Source of the DNA: Scytonematopsis contorta HA4267-MV1
Lineage (GTDB): Bacteria; Cyanobacteriota; Cyanobacteriia; Cyanobacteriales; Nostocaceae
Assembly: GCA_019359035.1 (NCBI GenBank)
Contig: JAHHIC010000041.1
Location: 1 to 40,324, forward strand
DNA length: 40,324 nucleotides
Direction of reading: 5' to 3'
Under the pieces are notes generated by a model. The model searched no databases and was not told where the DNA came from. It was given only the letters and a program-made list of their open reading frames with translations. The translations under genes and the position numbers were made by a program. This document shows, one piece after another, positions 32,248 to 40,324 of this stretch (position 1 is its first letter; the number at the start of each line of letters is the position of its first letter).

Positions 32248-33975
32248 ATGCTTAGGTGGCAAACAACAGCGTTAATCCAAAAAACTTCCCAAACGAAAAA
32301 AACAATACTGGGTAGCTTGATAACATTAGCGCTGATGTTAAGCTTGGTAGGCTGTGGAGATAAAGCCAAAAGCCAAGAGCCATCATTAGGTTTAGGAAAA
32401 AATGCATCAGTCGTAACAGAGCAATTTTCAGAAGTTGCACCACCCAAAGCAATTCAAGAACTGCGACAATCATTGGAAGTTTACCAGCCTCAGGTGAAAA
32501 TAATCTCCCCTACGATAGATGAAATTCTCCAAAATGAAACAGTCGAAGTTAAATTAGAAGTAAAAGACTTATCTATATATAAAGATTCAGAACTCAACCT
32601 TGGCCCGCATCTGGAAGTGATATTAGACAATCAGCCTAATATCCAGCTATATAACATAAATAAACCATTAATTTTCGCTAACTTATCAGCCGGAACCCAT
32701 ACACTGCGGGTTTTTGCAGAACGACCTTGGGGTGAAAGTTTTAAAAACGAAGGAGCTTACGCTCAAACAACATTTCATATACTTACCAAAACCGACGATA
32801 ACAATCCTGACCCCAACCTACCAGTATTAAGTTACAGCAGTCCCAAAGGTGACTATGGAGCAGAACCGATTTTGTTGGATTTTTATCTAAATAATGCTCC
32901 GCTGCGTTTATATAAAGAGAAAATCAAAGATAGCTTCACAGAAGATAGCGAACAAGAAAAAAGTACAGAAGAGAAAATCGGAGATTGGCGTATCCGTTGC
33001 ACCATTAACGATGAAATATTTGTATTAGACCGTTGGCAATCGGTTTACCTCAAAGGATTTAAGCCCGGTAAAAACTGGGTCAAGCTGGAATTCCTTGACG
33101 GTCAGGGGAATGTAATCAAAAACGTCTTTAACTCAACAGTTGGAGTACTAAATTACCAGCCGAATGGTAAAGATACACTTTCTAAACTGACACGTGGGGA
33201 ACTCTCAGCAGAGCTTGCTCGTGGGATTATAGATATTAGGTACGCGGCAAAAGTACCAGTGGTTGATGCTGCACCTTCCCCAGTCCCCAACAGTGAAGTT
33301 TTACCGGAAGCAGAGCCAGGAGCAAAATCAGAAGTAAAACCTGAACTAGAAATAAAGCCTGAGCCAGAAATAAAACTTGAGCCAGAGGTAAAGCCTGAGC
33401 CAGAAGTAAAACCTGAGCCGGAAATAAAACTTGAGCCAGAGGTAAAACCTGAGCCTAAAATAAAACCTGAGTTAGAAGTAAAACCTGAGTTAGAAGTAAA
33501 ACCTGAGTTAGAAGTAAAACCTGAGCCTGAAATAAAACCTGAGCCTGAAATAAAACCTGAGCCTGAAATAAAACCTGAGCCTGAAATAAAACCTGAGCCT
33601 GAAATAAAACCTGAGTTAGAAGTAAAACCTGAGTTAGAAGTAAAACCTGAGTTAGAAGTAAAACCTGAGTTAGAAGTAAAACCTGAGTTAGAAGTAAAAC
33701 CTGAGCCTGAAATAAAACCTGAGCCTGAAGTAAAACCTGAACCTGAAGTAAAACCTGAGCTAGAGAAAAAATTAGAACCTGAGGCGGGCAAGATGCCCAC
33801 CCCACAAGAGGTTGTTCCGGAGAGAAAAGAAAATTTATCTCTACAGGATAGATTAAAAGGGTTTTTTAAGAAAAAGTCAGGGTCAAAAGTGACTCGTGAA
33901 GCATCTCCAGAACCATCGCCAACAGCTACACCTGAAACTGAAAAAGTGCTCGTGCCATTACCTGAATGGCATTAA
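32248..33975 (+). CDS. Lipoprotein with a 25-unit KPEPEI/KPELEV tail, 575 aa
   Basis: The N-terminus has a signal with lipobox L-V-G-C36, so a lipid-anchored envelope protein is expected. Residues about 55-330 form an unrecognised domain rich in beta strands (EVKLEVKDLSIYKDSELNLG; LSAGTHTLRVFAERPWGES), perhaps Ig-like. Residues about 357-510 are 25 hexapeptides, mainly K-P-E-L-E-V and K-P-E-P-E-I, an extended stiff spacer. The tail then includes A-G-K-M-P-T-P-Q, encoded by a REP copy, and a short basic, Ser/Pro-rich end. Function unknown; a cell-wall or periplasm-spanning role is plausible by analogy with proline-rich spacers. Confidence 0.75.
   Translation: MLRWQTTALIQKTSQTKKTILGSLITLALMLSLVGCGDKAKSQEPSLGLGKNASVVTEQFSEVAPPKAIQELRQSLEVYQPQVKIISPTIDEILQNETVEVKLEVKDLSIYKDSELNLGPHLEVILDNQPNIQLYNINKPLIFANLSAGTHTLRVFAERPWGESFKNEGAYAQTTFHILTKTDDNNPDPNLPVLSYSSPKGDYGAEPILLDFYLNNAPLRLYKEKIKDSFTEDSEQEKSTEEKIGDWRIRCTINDEIFVLDRWQSVYLKGFKPGKNWVKLEFLDGQGNVIKNVFNSTVGVLNYQPNGKDTLSKLTRGELSAELARGIIDIRYAAKVPVVDAAPSPVPNSEVLPEAEPGAKSEVKPELEIKPEPEIKLEPEVKPEPEVKPEPEIKLEPEVKPEPKIKPELEVKPELEVKPELEVKPEPEIKPEPEIKPEPEIKPEPEIKPEPEIKPELEVKPELEVKPELEVKPELEVKPELEVKPEPEIKPEPEVKPEPEVKPELEKKLEPEAGKMPTPQEVVPERKENLSLQDRLKGFFKKKSGSKVTREASPEPSPTATPETEKVLVPLPEWH
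33330..33780. repeat. 18-bp tandem repeats encoding the hexapeptide spacer
   Basis: 25 units of the type AAACCTGAGTTAGAAGTA. Units of the ELEV and EPEI kinds are grouped in runs of 3, 5 and 5, showing stepwise copy-number change. Every unit is a multiple of three, so the frame is kept. Confidence 0.9.
33782..33809. repeat. REP copy read in frame inside the lipoprotein gene
   Basis: GGCGGGCAAGATGCCC plus ACCCCACAAGAGG, the same REP as beside the RAYT gene but lacking one G in the loop. The frame remains open, so the deletion may have been selected or the gene reshaped around it. Confidence 0.8.
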
Positions 33976-34018
33976 CGAACCGCCAAGAACGCCAAGAACG
34001 CCAAGAATGCGAAGAAGG
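33976..34018. repeat. CCAAGAACG-type repeat between lipoprotein and Trx-NHL genes
   Basis: GAACCGCCAAGAACG and further CCAAGAACG units. Its inverse, CTTGGCTTCTTGGCGGTTAG, occurs at about 35950-35975 at the AbgT 5' end, and a related AACCACGAAGAAGCG form follows AbgT at 37514. Confidence 0.7.
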
Positions 34019-34031
34019 ATTTTAGATAATT

Positions 34032-35549
34032 ATGAGTCGTGTACGAGCACCTGAGTTACCCCAACATTACCCGTGGTTAAACACCGATAAACCTTTGTCT
34101 CTCAGGGAGCTAAAGGGTAGGATAGTTATTTTGGATTTTTGGACATACTGTTGCATAAACTGTTTGCACGTTCTCCCCGACTTAAAATATTTAGAACAAA
34201 AATATAAAGATAAACTCACTGTTATCGGGGTTCACTCAGCTAAATTTGACAACGAAAAGGAAACCGAAAACATCCGTCAAGCCATCCTACGCTATGATAT
34301 CGAACATCCTGTCTTAGTAGATAGTGGTTTTCAAGTTTGGCAACAATACGCAGTACGAGCATGGCCAACAATAATGGTGATTGACCCTCAAACTTACGTA
34401 GTCGCTTCCTTAGCAGGAGAAGGAAACCGCGATGTTTTAGACGAGTTAATTTCCAAATTAATACAGCAACACCAAGAAAAAGGTACTATAAATCCTCAGG
34501 AACTTAACATAACTTTAGAGAAGCAACGACATCCATCTGTTAACCCTTTAGCATTCCCCGGTAAAGTCTTAGCAACCAGTAAAGGATTGTTCGTAGCAGA
34601 CTCCGGACATCACAGAATTGTCATGAGTACTTTAGAAGGAGAAGTTTTACATTTAATTGGAACTGGAGAATCAGGACTAAAAGATGGTTCCTTTAGCGAA
34701 GCTCATTTTTTTGCACCTCAGGGAATGGCATTTGATGAAGAAAATCAAATTCTTTATGTTGCCGATACAGAAAATCACGTCATTCGTCGAGTTGATTTAC
34801 AGCGTCAAACAGTAGAAACAATTGCAGGCACAGCTAAACAAAGCCGTACTACTAACCCTCAAAGTGGTTTAGCTCTAGAAACAGCAATTAATTCACCTTG
34901 GGATTTAGTTAAAATTGCAGACAAATTATACATAGCAATGGCAGGCTCCCATCAGATTTGGGAAATGGATTTAACTAGTAGTATCCTGAAAACATACGCA
35001 GGGACTGGAGCAGAAGCTTGCATCGATGGCTCACTTAGCGAATCCATATTTGCTCAACCTAGTGGTATCAGCACAGATAGTAACAATTTATACGTTGCTG
35101 ATAGCGAGGGAAGTACAATTCGTGGAGTGGGCTTAATATTTCCAAAATTTGGAGAACCAATAGTAAGAACTATTTGTGGAAGTGGAGAATTATTTGGATT
35201 TGGTGATAGCGATGGACAAGGTAACGAGGTAAAGTTACAGCATTGCTTAGGAGTGGAGTACGCAAATAACTTTCTTTGGGTCGCGGATACTTATAACCAT
35301 AAAATTAAATTAGTTAGTCCCACTGTAGGTAACTGTCAAACTATTTTAGGTGATGGTTCCCTTGGATTACAAGACGGTCAAGGGAAGAACACTCGATTTT
35401 CTGAACCTTCGGGATTAAGTATTTTCGGTTCACAAATGTTTATCGCTGACACAAACAATCATGCTATTAGATGTGTTGATTTAAAAAAAATGGAGGTAAC
35501 TACCTTACAATTTAACGGTTTATGTGCGCCAAACATTTGTATACCATAA
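34032..35549 (+). CDS. Thioredoxin-like plus NHL-repeat protein (NHLRC2-like), 505 aa
   Basis: Residues about 15-150 are a TlpA/thioredoxin-like domain with W37-T-Y-C-C-I-N-C: C41-x-x-C44 is the redox pair. The strand T-I-M-V-I-D-P follows with the cis-Pro region (RAWPTIMVID). Residues about 165-500 are NHL beta-propeller repeats, with recurring V-A-D-x-x-N/G-H motifs (VADTENHVIRRV, VADTYNHKIKLV, IADTNNHAIRCV). The layout is that of NHLRC2, conserved from bacteria to animals, of unclear biochemical role. It lacks a signal peptide, so is probably cytosolic. It precedes the DUF952 gene by 37 bases. Confidence 0.9.
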   Translation: MSRVRAPELPQHYPWLNTDKPLSLRELKGRIVILDFWTYCCINCLHVLPDLKYLEQKYKDKLTVIGVHSAKFDNEKETENIRQAILRYDIEHPVLVDSGFQVWQQYAVRAWPTIMVIDPQTYVVASLAGEGNRDVLDELISKLIQQHQEKGTINPQELNITLEKQRHPSVNPLAFPGKVLATSKGLFVADSGHHRIVMSTLEGEVLHLIGTGESGLKDGSFSEAHFFAPQGMAFDEENQILYVADTENHVIRRVDLQRQTVETIAGTAKQSRTTNPQSGLALETAINSPWDLVKIADKLYIAMAGSHQIWEMDLTSSILKTYAGTGAEACIDGSLSESIFAQPSGISTDSNNLYVADSEGSTIRGVGLIFPKFGEPIVRTICGSGELFGFGDSDGQGNEVKLQHCLGVEYANNFLWVADTYNHKIKLVSPTVGNCQTILGDGSLGLQDGQGKNTRFSEPSGLSIFGSQMFIADTNNHAIRCVDLKKMEVTTLQFNGLCAPNICIP

Positions 35550-35586
35550 ATCATTTTTGGTCAACAAAATAAAATAGGATTTTCAC

Positions 35587-35922
35587 ATGAGCACTATTTA
35601 CCACATTACCCAAAGTCATCGATGGGAAAATGCCAAACAAGCAGGAACCTATAGTATAGAATCCTTACAAACAGAAGGATTTATACATTGCTCTACACTA
35701 CAGCAAGTTATCAAAACAGCAAATAGATTTTTCCGCGACCAAAAAGGTTTAGTCCTTCTTTGCATTAATTCCGATAATGTCAATCCCGAAATTAAATACG
35801 AAGGTGCTGATGGAGATGAATTTCCCCACCTTTATGGAGAATTAAATATTGATGCAGTATACAAAGTTATAGACTTTGAACCAAACGAAAAAGGCTTATT
35901 CATATTACCAAACGAGATTTGA
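35587..35922 (+). CDS. DUF952 family protein, 111 aa
   Basis: The family hallmarks are I-Y-H-I-T near the start, then G-F-I-H-C-S at about 31-36, A-N-R-F-F, and late F-P-H-L-Y-G-E. Members share an ADP-ribosyltransferase-like fold by published comparison, but their function is unknown. The length is normal. It is 37 bases after the Trx-NHL gene and ends just before the AbgT frame, so all three may be cotranscribed. Confidence 0.9.
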   Translation: MSTIYHITQSHRWENAKQAGTYSIESLQTEGFIHCSTLQQVIKTANRFFRDQKGLVLLCINSDNVNPEIKYEGADGDEFPHLYGELNIDAVYKVIDFEPNEKGLFILPNEI

Positions 35923-35993
35923 CTCTCTTCGCCCTCTTAACTCTCTTGGCTTTCTTGGCTTCTTGGCGGTTAGTTAATAAAGGTAAAGTAGTA

Positions 35994-37514
35994 GTGGCAC
36001 AAAAAAATCAAAAATTAGGTCGCTTAGGGAAAACCCTTACATTTATAGAAAATGTCGGAAACAAACTTCCCGACCCTCTAACGCTATTTTTCATCCTATC
36101 GCTACTAGTAATTATTATTAGTGCAATAGCAGCTTCTTTAAATATCTCCGTAGTTCATCCCGGAAACAAAAAAATAATCTCAGCAGTATCTTTACTAAGT
36201 GCCGATAATATCAGAAGAATTTTCACTTCAGCAGTCAAAAACTTTACCGATTTTCCACCTTTAGGCACAGTTCTGGTCGCAATGCTGGGTGTAGGTGTCG
36301 CAGAATCTACAGGTTTTATTTCGGCTGTATTGCGGGAAGCAGTTTTAATCACTCCCACAAAATTTGTTGCACCTGCAGTCATATTTACTGGTGTGATGGC
36401 AAATATTGCTTCCGATGCTGGGTATGTCGTGCTTGTTCCCTTGGGGGCTGTAATATTCTTAGCTGTTGGTCGTCATCCTTTAGCGGGTTTAGCTGCGGCT
36501 TTTGCAGGGGTTGGTGGTGGCTTTAGTGCAAATTTACTCATTAGTACTATTGACCCTTTATTAGCAGGATTAACTCAAAGTGCAGCACAATTGATAGATA
36601 CAAATTATAAAGTGAATGCAACAGCCAATTATTATTTTATGGCTGTTTCCACTTTTTTAGTTACATTTATTGGCTGGTTTGTTTGCGAAAAAATTGTTGA
36701 GCCTCGTTTAGGTGTTTATCAAGGTGATGTAGTGGTACAAATGGAGCAATTAAATGCTCTTGAGCGTAAGGGTTTACGTTGGGCTGGGTATTTTTTATTA
36801 GCTTTTTTAGCATTTTTAATGATGCTTGTTTTACCACCACAAGGTATTTTAAGAGACCCGGAAAAGTTTACGATTATTCCTTCTCCTTTTATTGAAGGAA
36901 TTGTATTAATTATTTCTTTGGGATTTTTAATTCCCGGTGTTGTTTATGGAAAAGTTGTGGGGACAATTAGGAATGACAAAGATGTTGCTAAGTCTTTGGG
37001 TAATGCGATGAGTTCGATGGGTTATTATATTGCTTTGGCTTTTATTGCTGCTCAGTTTATTGCTTATTTCGCTTGGAGTAATTTAGGTATTATTTTGGCG
37101 GTTAATGGTGCGGAGTTTCTCAAAAATATTAAGATTGGTGGACCGCCTTTGTTTATCATGTTTATTGTAATTAGCGCACTTCTTGATGTTTTTGTGGGGT
37201 CTGCTTCGGCTAAGTGGGCTATTATGGCTCCTGTTTTTGTGCCTATGTTTATGTTACTTGGTTATTCTCCTGAGTCGGTACAGGCTGCTTATAGAATTGG
37301 TGATTCTACTACTAATATTGTTACGCCTTTGATGCCTTTTTTCCCTGTGGTGGTGGCTTTCGCTCAGAAGTATGATAAGAATTTGGGCATTGGTACTTTG
37401 ATTTCTTTGATGTTGCCTTATTCTTTGGCTTTTCTGATGGGGTGGTCGGTACTTTTTGTTGTTTGGTTTTTGTTTGGTTTGCCTTTGGGTCCTGGGGTGG
37501 GGATGGCTTTATGA
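35994..37514 (+). CDS. AbgT-family transporter, 506 aa
   Basis: About eleven to thirteen membrane helices. The entry LTFIENVGNKLPDPLTLFF, the paired re-entrant-loop region (ASDAGYVVLVPLGAVIF) and the late G-D-S-T-T-N-I-V-T-P-L motif are signatures of AbgT. Members import p-aminobenzoyl-glutamate or export sulfonamide-type antimetabolites using ion gradients. I prefer GTG 35994, preceded by AAAGG: the frame is open from TTG 35919, but that stretch is a dispersed CTTGGCTTTCTTGG repeat. The 3' end overlaps the convergent adhesin gene by 6 bases. Confidence 0.9.
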   Translation: MAQKNQKLGRLGKTLTFIENVGNKLPDPLTLFFILSLLVIIISAIAASLNISVVHPGNKKIISAVSLLSADNIRRIFTSAVKNFTDFPPLGTVLVAMLGVGVAESTGFISAVLREAVLITPTKFVAPAVIFTGVMANIASDAGYVVLVPLGAVIFLAVGRHPLAGLAAAFAGVGGGFSANLLISTIDPLLAGLTQSAAQLIDTNYKVNATANYYFMAVSTFLVTFIGWFVCEKIVEPRLGVYQGDVVVQMEQLNALERKGLRWAGYFLLAFLAFLMMLVLPPQGILRDPEKFTIIPSPFIEGIVLIISLGFLIPGVVYGKVVGTIRNDKDVAKSLGNAMSSMGYYIALAFIAAQFIAYFAWSNLGIILAVNGAEFLKNIKIGGPPLFIMFIVISALLDVFVGSASAKWAIMAPVFVPMFMLLGYSPESVQAAYRIGDSTTNIVTPLMPFFPVVVAFAQKYDKNLGIGTLISLMLPYSLAFLMGWSVLFVVWFLFGLPLGPGVGMAL

Positions 37515-40136
37515 ACCACGAAGAAGCGAAGGGCACGAAGAAGGGGGAGGGAAGAAGAGAGGAGGGTTGTTTGAGTTTGTATTATTTATATGAGCTACTA
37601 AATGTATTTTGCCTTTTTTGTCAACTAACCAACCTTGAGCTTCGATAATGGGGACAGAAATTTGGGGATTTGTTGAGGTTTTTGGAACTGTTCTCTCTGC
37701 TTGTTGATTTTCTGTTATTTGCACCCATTGAGAATATGTGGTTGTATCTTCTAAAGGTTCACCCGGACTCATCGGTAAACCCCCCCTTCCTGTTATGGCA
37801 AAAGAGCTTTGTCTATAGCGACTACCTGGATTACAAACTGCGGAAATTTGTTGCGAAGCGTCAACTAAATTTGTGGGTAATTCAAGTAAACCCTGTCTTG
37901 GGTCTACTTCTGGTTGAGTGATAATAATATCACCTGATAGTCCAAATTGAGAACTCGCATCGATATCGTTAGTACCATTGTTAGGAGTTGTTCTACGTTT
38001 TTCGATACCGAATATACCTTGAGTTGTGATGTTAATTTGACCTCCTTTGCCTGTAAATGCGTTGGCAGTTATGTCGTTATTTTTACCAAGAGCAGCAATT
38101 AAGGGTGATTGTATTTTTACGTTTCCTCCATCTCCTCCTTTTGCTTCAACACCTGCTGTGGTGGATATTTGACTGTTGCTGCTCAGGAGTAATAGGTCGT
38201 TTAGTGCTAAGTTAATGTTGCCACCATCACCCGATGCAGTTTCAGCTACTAATCTGGCGTTGTTATTCAATTTTATATTTTCGGCTGTGATATCCAAATT
38301 CCCTTTGCCTTCGTTTGTTGCATTCGGGTTGATACTACCTACAGCCACAGCTGCACCATCTTTAACTTGTAATTCTCTTGTTTCTATTCTAATATTACCG
38401 CTTTTACCCGTTGCAGTAGGGACTCGTGCCGTAACGTTGGTAATTCCCCCAGAACTAGCAACAATAGCGGTGGGGAATAAATTTTTTGCATCAGTGCCAA
38501 TAAGTTCAATTAGACCTGTCTCATTTAGTGGTTTTACTGTGATATTTCCGGCATCACCTACACCAAAAGTTAAGGATTGCAGTACACCACCTTTACGCAA
38601 AGTTAGGTTGTCTACTAAGAGAATTAAATCTCCTCCTTTACCACTTGCACGAGAGCTTACACTTGTGTACAAACCACTATTGACTGGTAAACCCGTTTGA
38701 CCTTGGAATTGTTCACCATTAGGGGTCAATGCGCTACCAGCAATTTCGACTTGAGAAGCTTTTACCTCTAATAAACCTGCTTTACCTGCACCAAATGTCG
38801 AAGTAGTAATTTGTGCGCCATCTAAAATTTCTAATTTATTAGTGGTAATGCTTACTTTTCCCCCTTCAGCACCTAGTTGACTATTCAGATTTGCTTGGGT
38901 AAATAAACCAGTTGCAGACCACTGTCCTTGATTAGTAATTCTACCGCCATTAATTCGGATAAAGTCGTTTGCTTTTATTGTTAAATCCCCTGTTCTGCCA
39001 CTTCCTGATGTTTGGCTATTGATTTGTGATGCTTTTTCGAGAGATAATTTATTCGTTGTGATTGTTATATTTCCTGCGTTTCCAGCATTGGAGCTAGTAG
39101 AAGAGATAAAAGAGGTATTGTCTAGTTTTATTTGGTCAGATGTAATTATAATATTTGTGCCAGTTTTGGGTCTAACTATATTTAAGCCAATTATATCTGA
39201 ACGAATTCGCGAATCATTATCTAGAGTTAACTGGGAAGCATTAATTTTGATTGTTCCTCCATCAAAGTTACCTGAAGTCCCAGAACCGATACGAGTGTTT
39301 TGTGTTAAAGAAACTTGTTTACCTTCGATTTTAATACTACCACCAGCGGAACCACTTACGTCTAAAAGTGCATTTTTGATTTCAATGTTGAGGGAATTTT
39401 TTATCTCTGGATAATCAAAAGTTAAATTATTACCTGCAGCAATCAGATTAACTGAAGCATTATCACCCAAACTTCCTAACTCAATATTTCCTCTTGCTGC
39501 ATTTAAAGTTCCACCTTCTAAGTTAATAAAACCTCCTATGAATGCGATAGTTTTATTAGGAGTAACTTGTAGAGTTGAAGATTGATAACGAATTTCTCCT
39601 GGTGCTTTTCCCATTTGCAAACCAATAGGAACCTTTACTGATAGTAGAGGTTGAGTTTGAGATTTAATTGCACTAAACTTGATGCTATCTTCAAAAATTA
39701 AGCTTTCGGCTGTTGTTGCTATAAAAGAACCCCCAATATTAAGTGAGGCATTTTTACCAAATAAAATACCATTCGGATTGATTAAAAATAAATTTGCATT
39801 ACTCCGTAATAGTTCAATCTTACCATCAATCTGTGATATATTAGACCCCGTGACGCGAGAAAAAATATTAGTAATGTTGGGTTTTACTTCTTGAAAAGAA
39901 GCGGTAACATCTTTGGGAATAGAAAAGTTATTAAAACTATGAAAAAGGTTGTTTTCTACTTGAGTTCCACCAGTAATAATATTGGTGTTTCCTTCAATTT
40001 TAACGTTTGATGAGTTAGTTAAAGTTGAATCAGGAGTTATTTGCGCGACCGTGGAAGATATGCATAATAATTCAAAGCTAATCACAATGTTTTGACAAAT
40101 AATGATTTTTAAAAGTTTATTCAAGGCAATATTCAT
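37509..40136 (-). CDS. Two-partner-secretion adhesin (TpsA, filamentous haemagglutinin)
   Basis: The signal peptide (start taken at MNIALNKLLK, with 6 more residues open) is followed by a TPS secretion domain: ITPDSTLTNSSNVKIEG, then FHSFNNFSIP, and the N-P-N-G-I-L-F-G motif. The remainder is a beta-helix of repeated G-G-N-I-x-I-T/L-T/S strands. The C-terminal segment, C-N-P-G-S...S-F-A-I-T-G-R-G-G-L-P, is typical of cyanobacterial members. It is secreted across the outer membrane by a TpsB pore protein, not present here. The last 25 residues (P/F-rich, ...SLLRGS) come from a repeat shared with the AbgT 3' end. Confidence 0.92.
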   Translation of the reverse strand: MNIALNKLLKIIICQNIVISFELLCISSTVAQITPDSTLTNSSNVKIEGNTNIITGGTQVENNLFHSFNNFSIPKDVTASFQEVKPNITNIFSRVTGSNISQIDGKIELLRSNANLFLINPNGILFGKNASLNIGGSFIATTAESLIFEDSIKFSAIKSQTQPLLSVKVPIGLQMGKAPGEIRYQSSTLQVTPNKTIAFIGGFINLEGGTLNAARGNIELGSLGDNASVNLIAAGNNLTFDYPEIKNSLNIEIKNALLDVSGSAGGSIKIEGKQVSLTQNTRIGSGTSGNFDGGTIKINASQLTLDNDSRIRSDIIGLNIVRPKTGTNIIITSDQIKLDNTSFISSTSSNAGNAGNITITTNKLSLEKASQINSQTSGSGRTGDLTIKANDFIRINGGRITNQGQWSATGLFTQANLNSQLGAEGGKVSITTNKLEILDGAQITTSTFGAGKAGLLEVKASQVEIAGSALTPNGEQFQGQTGLPVNSGLYTSVSSRASGKGGDLILLVDNLTLRKGGVLQSLTFGVGDAGNITVKPLNETGLIELIGTDAKNLFPTAIVASSGGITNVTARVPTATGKSGNIRIETRELQVKDGAAVAVGSINPNATNEGKGNLDITAENIKLNNNARLVAETASGDGGNINLALNDLLLLSSNSQISTTAGVEAKGGDGGNVKIQSPLIAALGKNNDITANAFTGKGGQINITTQGIFGIEKRRTTPNNGTNDIDASSQFGLSGDIIITQPEVDPRQGLLELPTNLVDASQQISAVCNPGSRYRQSSFAITGRGGLPMSPGEPLEDTTTYSQWVQITENQQAERTVPKTSTNPQISVPIIEAQGWLVDKKGKIHLVAHINNTNSNNPPLFFPPPSSCPSLLRGS

Positions 40137-40186
40137 ATTTGCAAAAAAAATCATATAAATATTTTACAGCATAGAGGTGACAAAAT

Positions 40187-40324
40187 AGCCAGGGAATAAT
40201 AGCCAGGGAATAATAGCCAGGGAATAATAGCCAGGGAATAATAGCCAGGGAATAATAGCCAGGGAATAATAGCCAGGGAATAATAGCCAGGGAATAATAG
40301 CCAGGGAATAATAGCCAGGGAATA
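40187..40324. repeat. 14-bp tandem array running off the right edge
   Basis: Unit AGCCAGGGAATAAT: nine full copies and 12 bases of a tenth, all identical. The unit is the outer stem of the twin-hairpin elements (AGCCAGGGAATAAATTCCCTG), so this is probably the expanded left arm of a fourth element upstream of the adhesin gene. Confidence 0.9.

Noticed and set aside
33153-33805. Two minus-strand frames over the hexapeptide repeats
   Set aside because: They are repeat translations (S-G-S-G-F and Q-V-L-L type) antisense to a lipoprotein with a signal and lipobox on the plus strand.
35919-35993. N-terminal extension of AbgT from TTG 35919
   Set aside because: It overlaps the DUF952 stop and translates a dispersed repeat; a GTG at 35994 with AAAGG fits the family start better.
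36155-36382. Minus-strand 75-aa frame in the AbgT gene
   Set aside because: Antisense shadow of membrane helices with no start signal.
37670-39894. Plus-strand frames opposite the adhesin gene
   Set aside because: Antisense of the beta-helix repeats; the minus-strand frame has signal peptide, TPS domain and conserved C-terminus.

Overview
The window comes from a cyanobacterium, probably a filamentous one. It carries adjacent psaA and psaB (photosystem I core), a high-light-inducible protein (Hlip), Uma2 nuclease, CHAT and GAF signalling proteins, a two-partner-secretion haemagglutinin and an AbgT-type transporter. It is AT-rich and unusually full of short palindromes, heptamer tandem repeats and REP-like elements, a style typical of Nostocales. 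I saw only two HIP1 octamers (GCGATCGC, at 11169 and 30880). Assignment to an order is inference. I found no rRNA, tRNA or CRISPR array.

Layout. 1-6170 is housekeeping and accessory DNA: a partial gene end, HicB with a wrecked hicA, an NmrA-type oxidoreductase, Uma2, a ribbon-helix-helix-like protein, an aminoglycoside-phosphotransferase-fold kinase, an Hlip with a second small membrane protein, an AlkA-type glycosylase and an L,D-transpeptidase. 6193-10458 holds a four-GAF histidine kinase followed by a response regulator whose output domain is a caspase-like CHAT protease. 10778-11695 is a lipid kinase. 12294-18911 is a co-directional set: SPASM-like radical SAM enzyme, an internally duplicated polytopic membrane protein, a small membrane protein, a UbiA-type prenyltransferase and a dikinase of rifampin-phosphotransferase architecture. 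It looks like an uncharacterised biosynthetic locus, possibly isoprenoid.

19454-20258 is a stand-alone deaminase-fold toxin domain with an Imm1-type immunity gene. 20375-22921 is a BtaA-like (DUF3419) enzyme, a GNAT-like enzyme and the 3' stump of an alpha-oxoamine synthase, broken by an inverted histidine-kinase fragment. 23166-27000 holds an SGNH hydrolase, a DNA methyltransferase that lacks a normal start codon before its catalytic motif, and a REP-associated transposase (RAYT) flanked by inverted REP copies. 27131-31784 is psaB and psaA on the minus strand with a clear terminator. 32248-40136 holds a repeat-tailed lipoprotein, a thioredoxin-NHL protein, a DUF952 protein, an AbgT transporter and a TpsA-like adhesin. 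The window ends inside a 14-bp tandem array.

The most striking non-coding content is (i) a family of twin-hairpin elements at 6193, 11766 and 18912 whose hairpins differ by paired, structure-preserving changes, (ii) a 63-bp MITE with 19-bp terminal repeats and a perfect 10-bp target duplication inside the loop of another palindrome (22947-23029), and (iii) paired RpaB/HLR1-like octamers with identical 20-bp spacing upstream of both the Hlip gene and psaA. All functional assignments come from reading motifs by eye; no database search was run.
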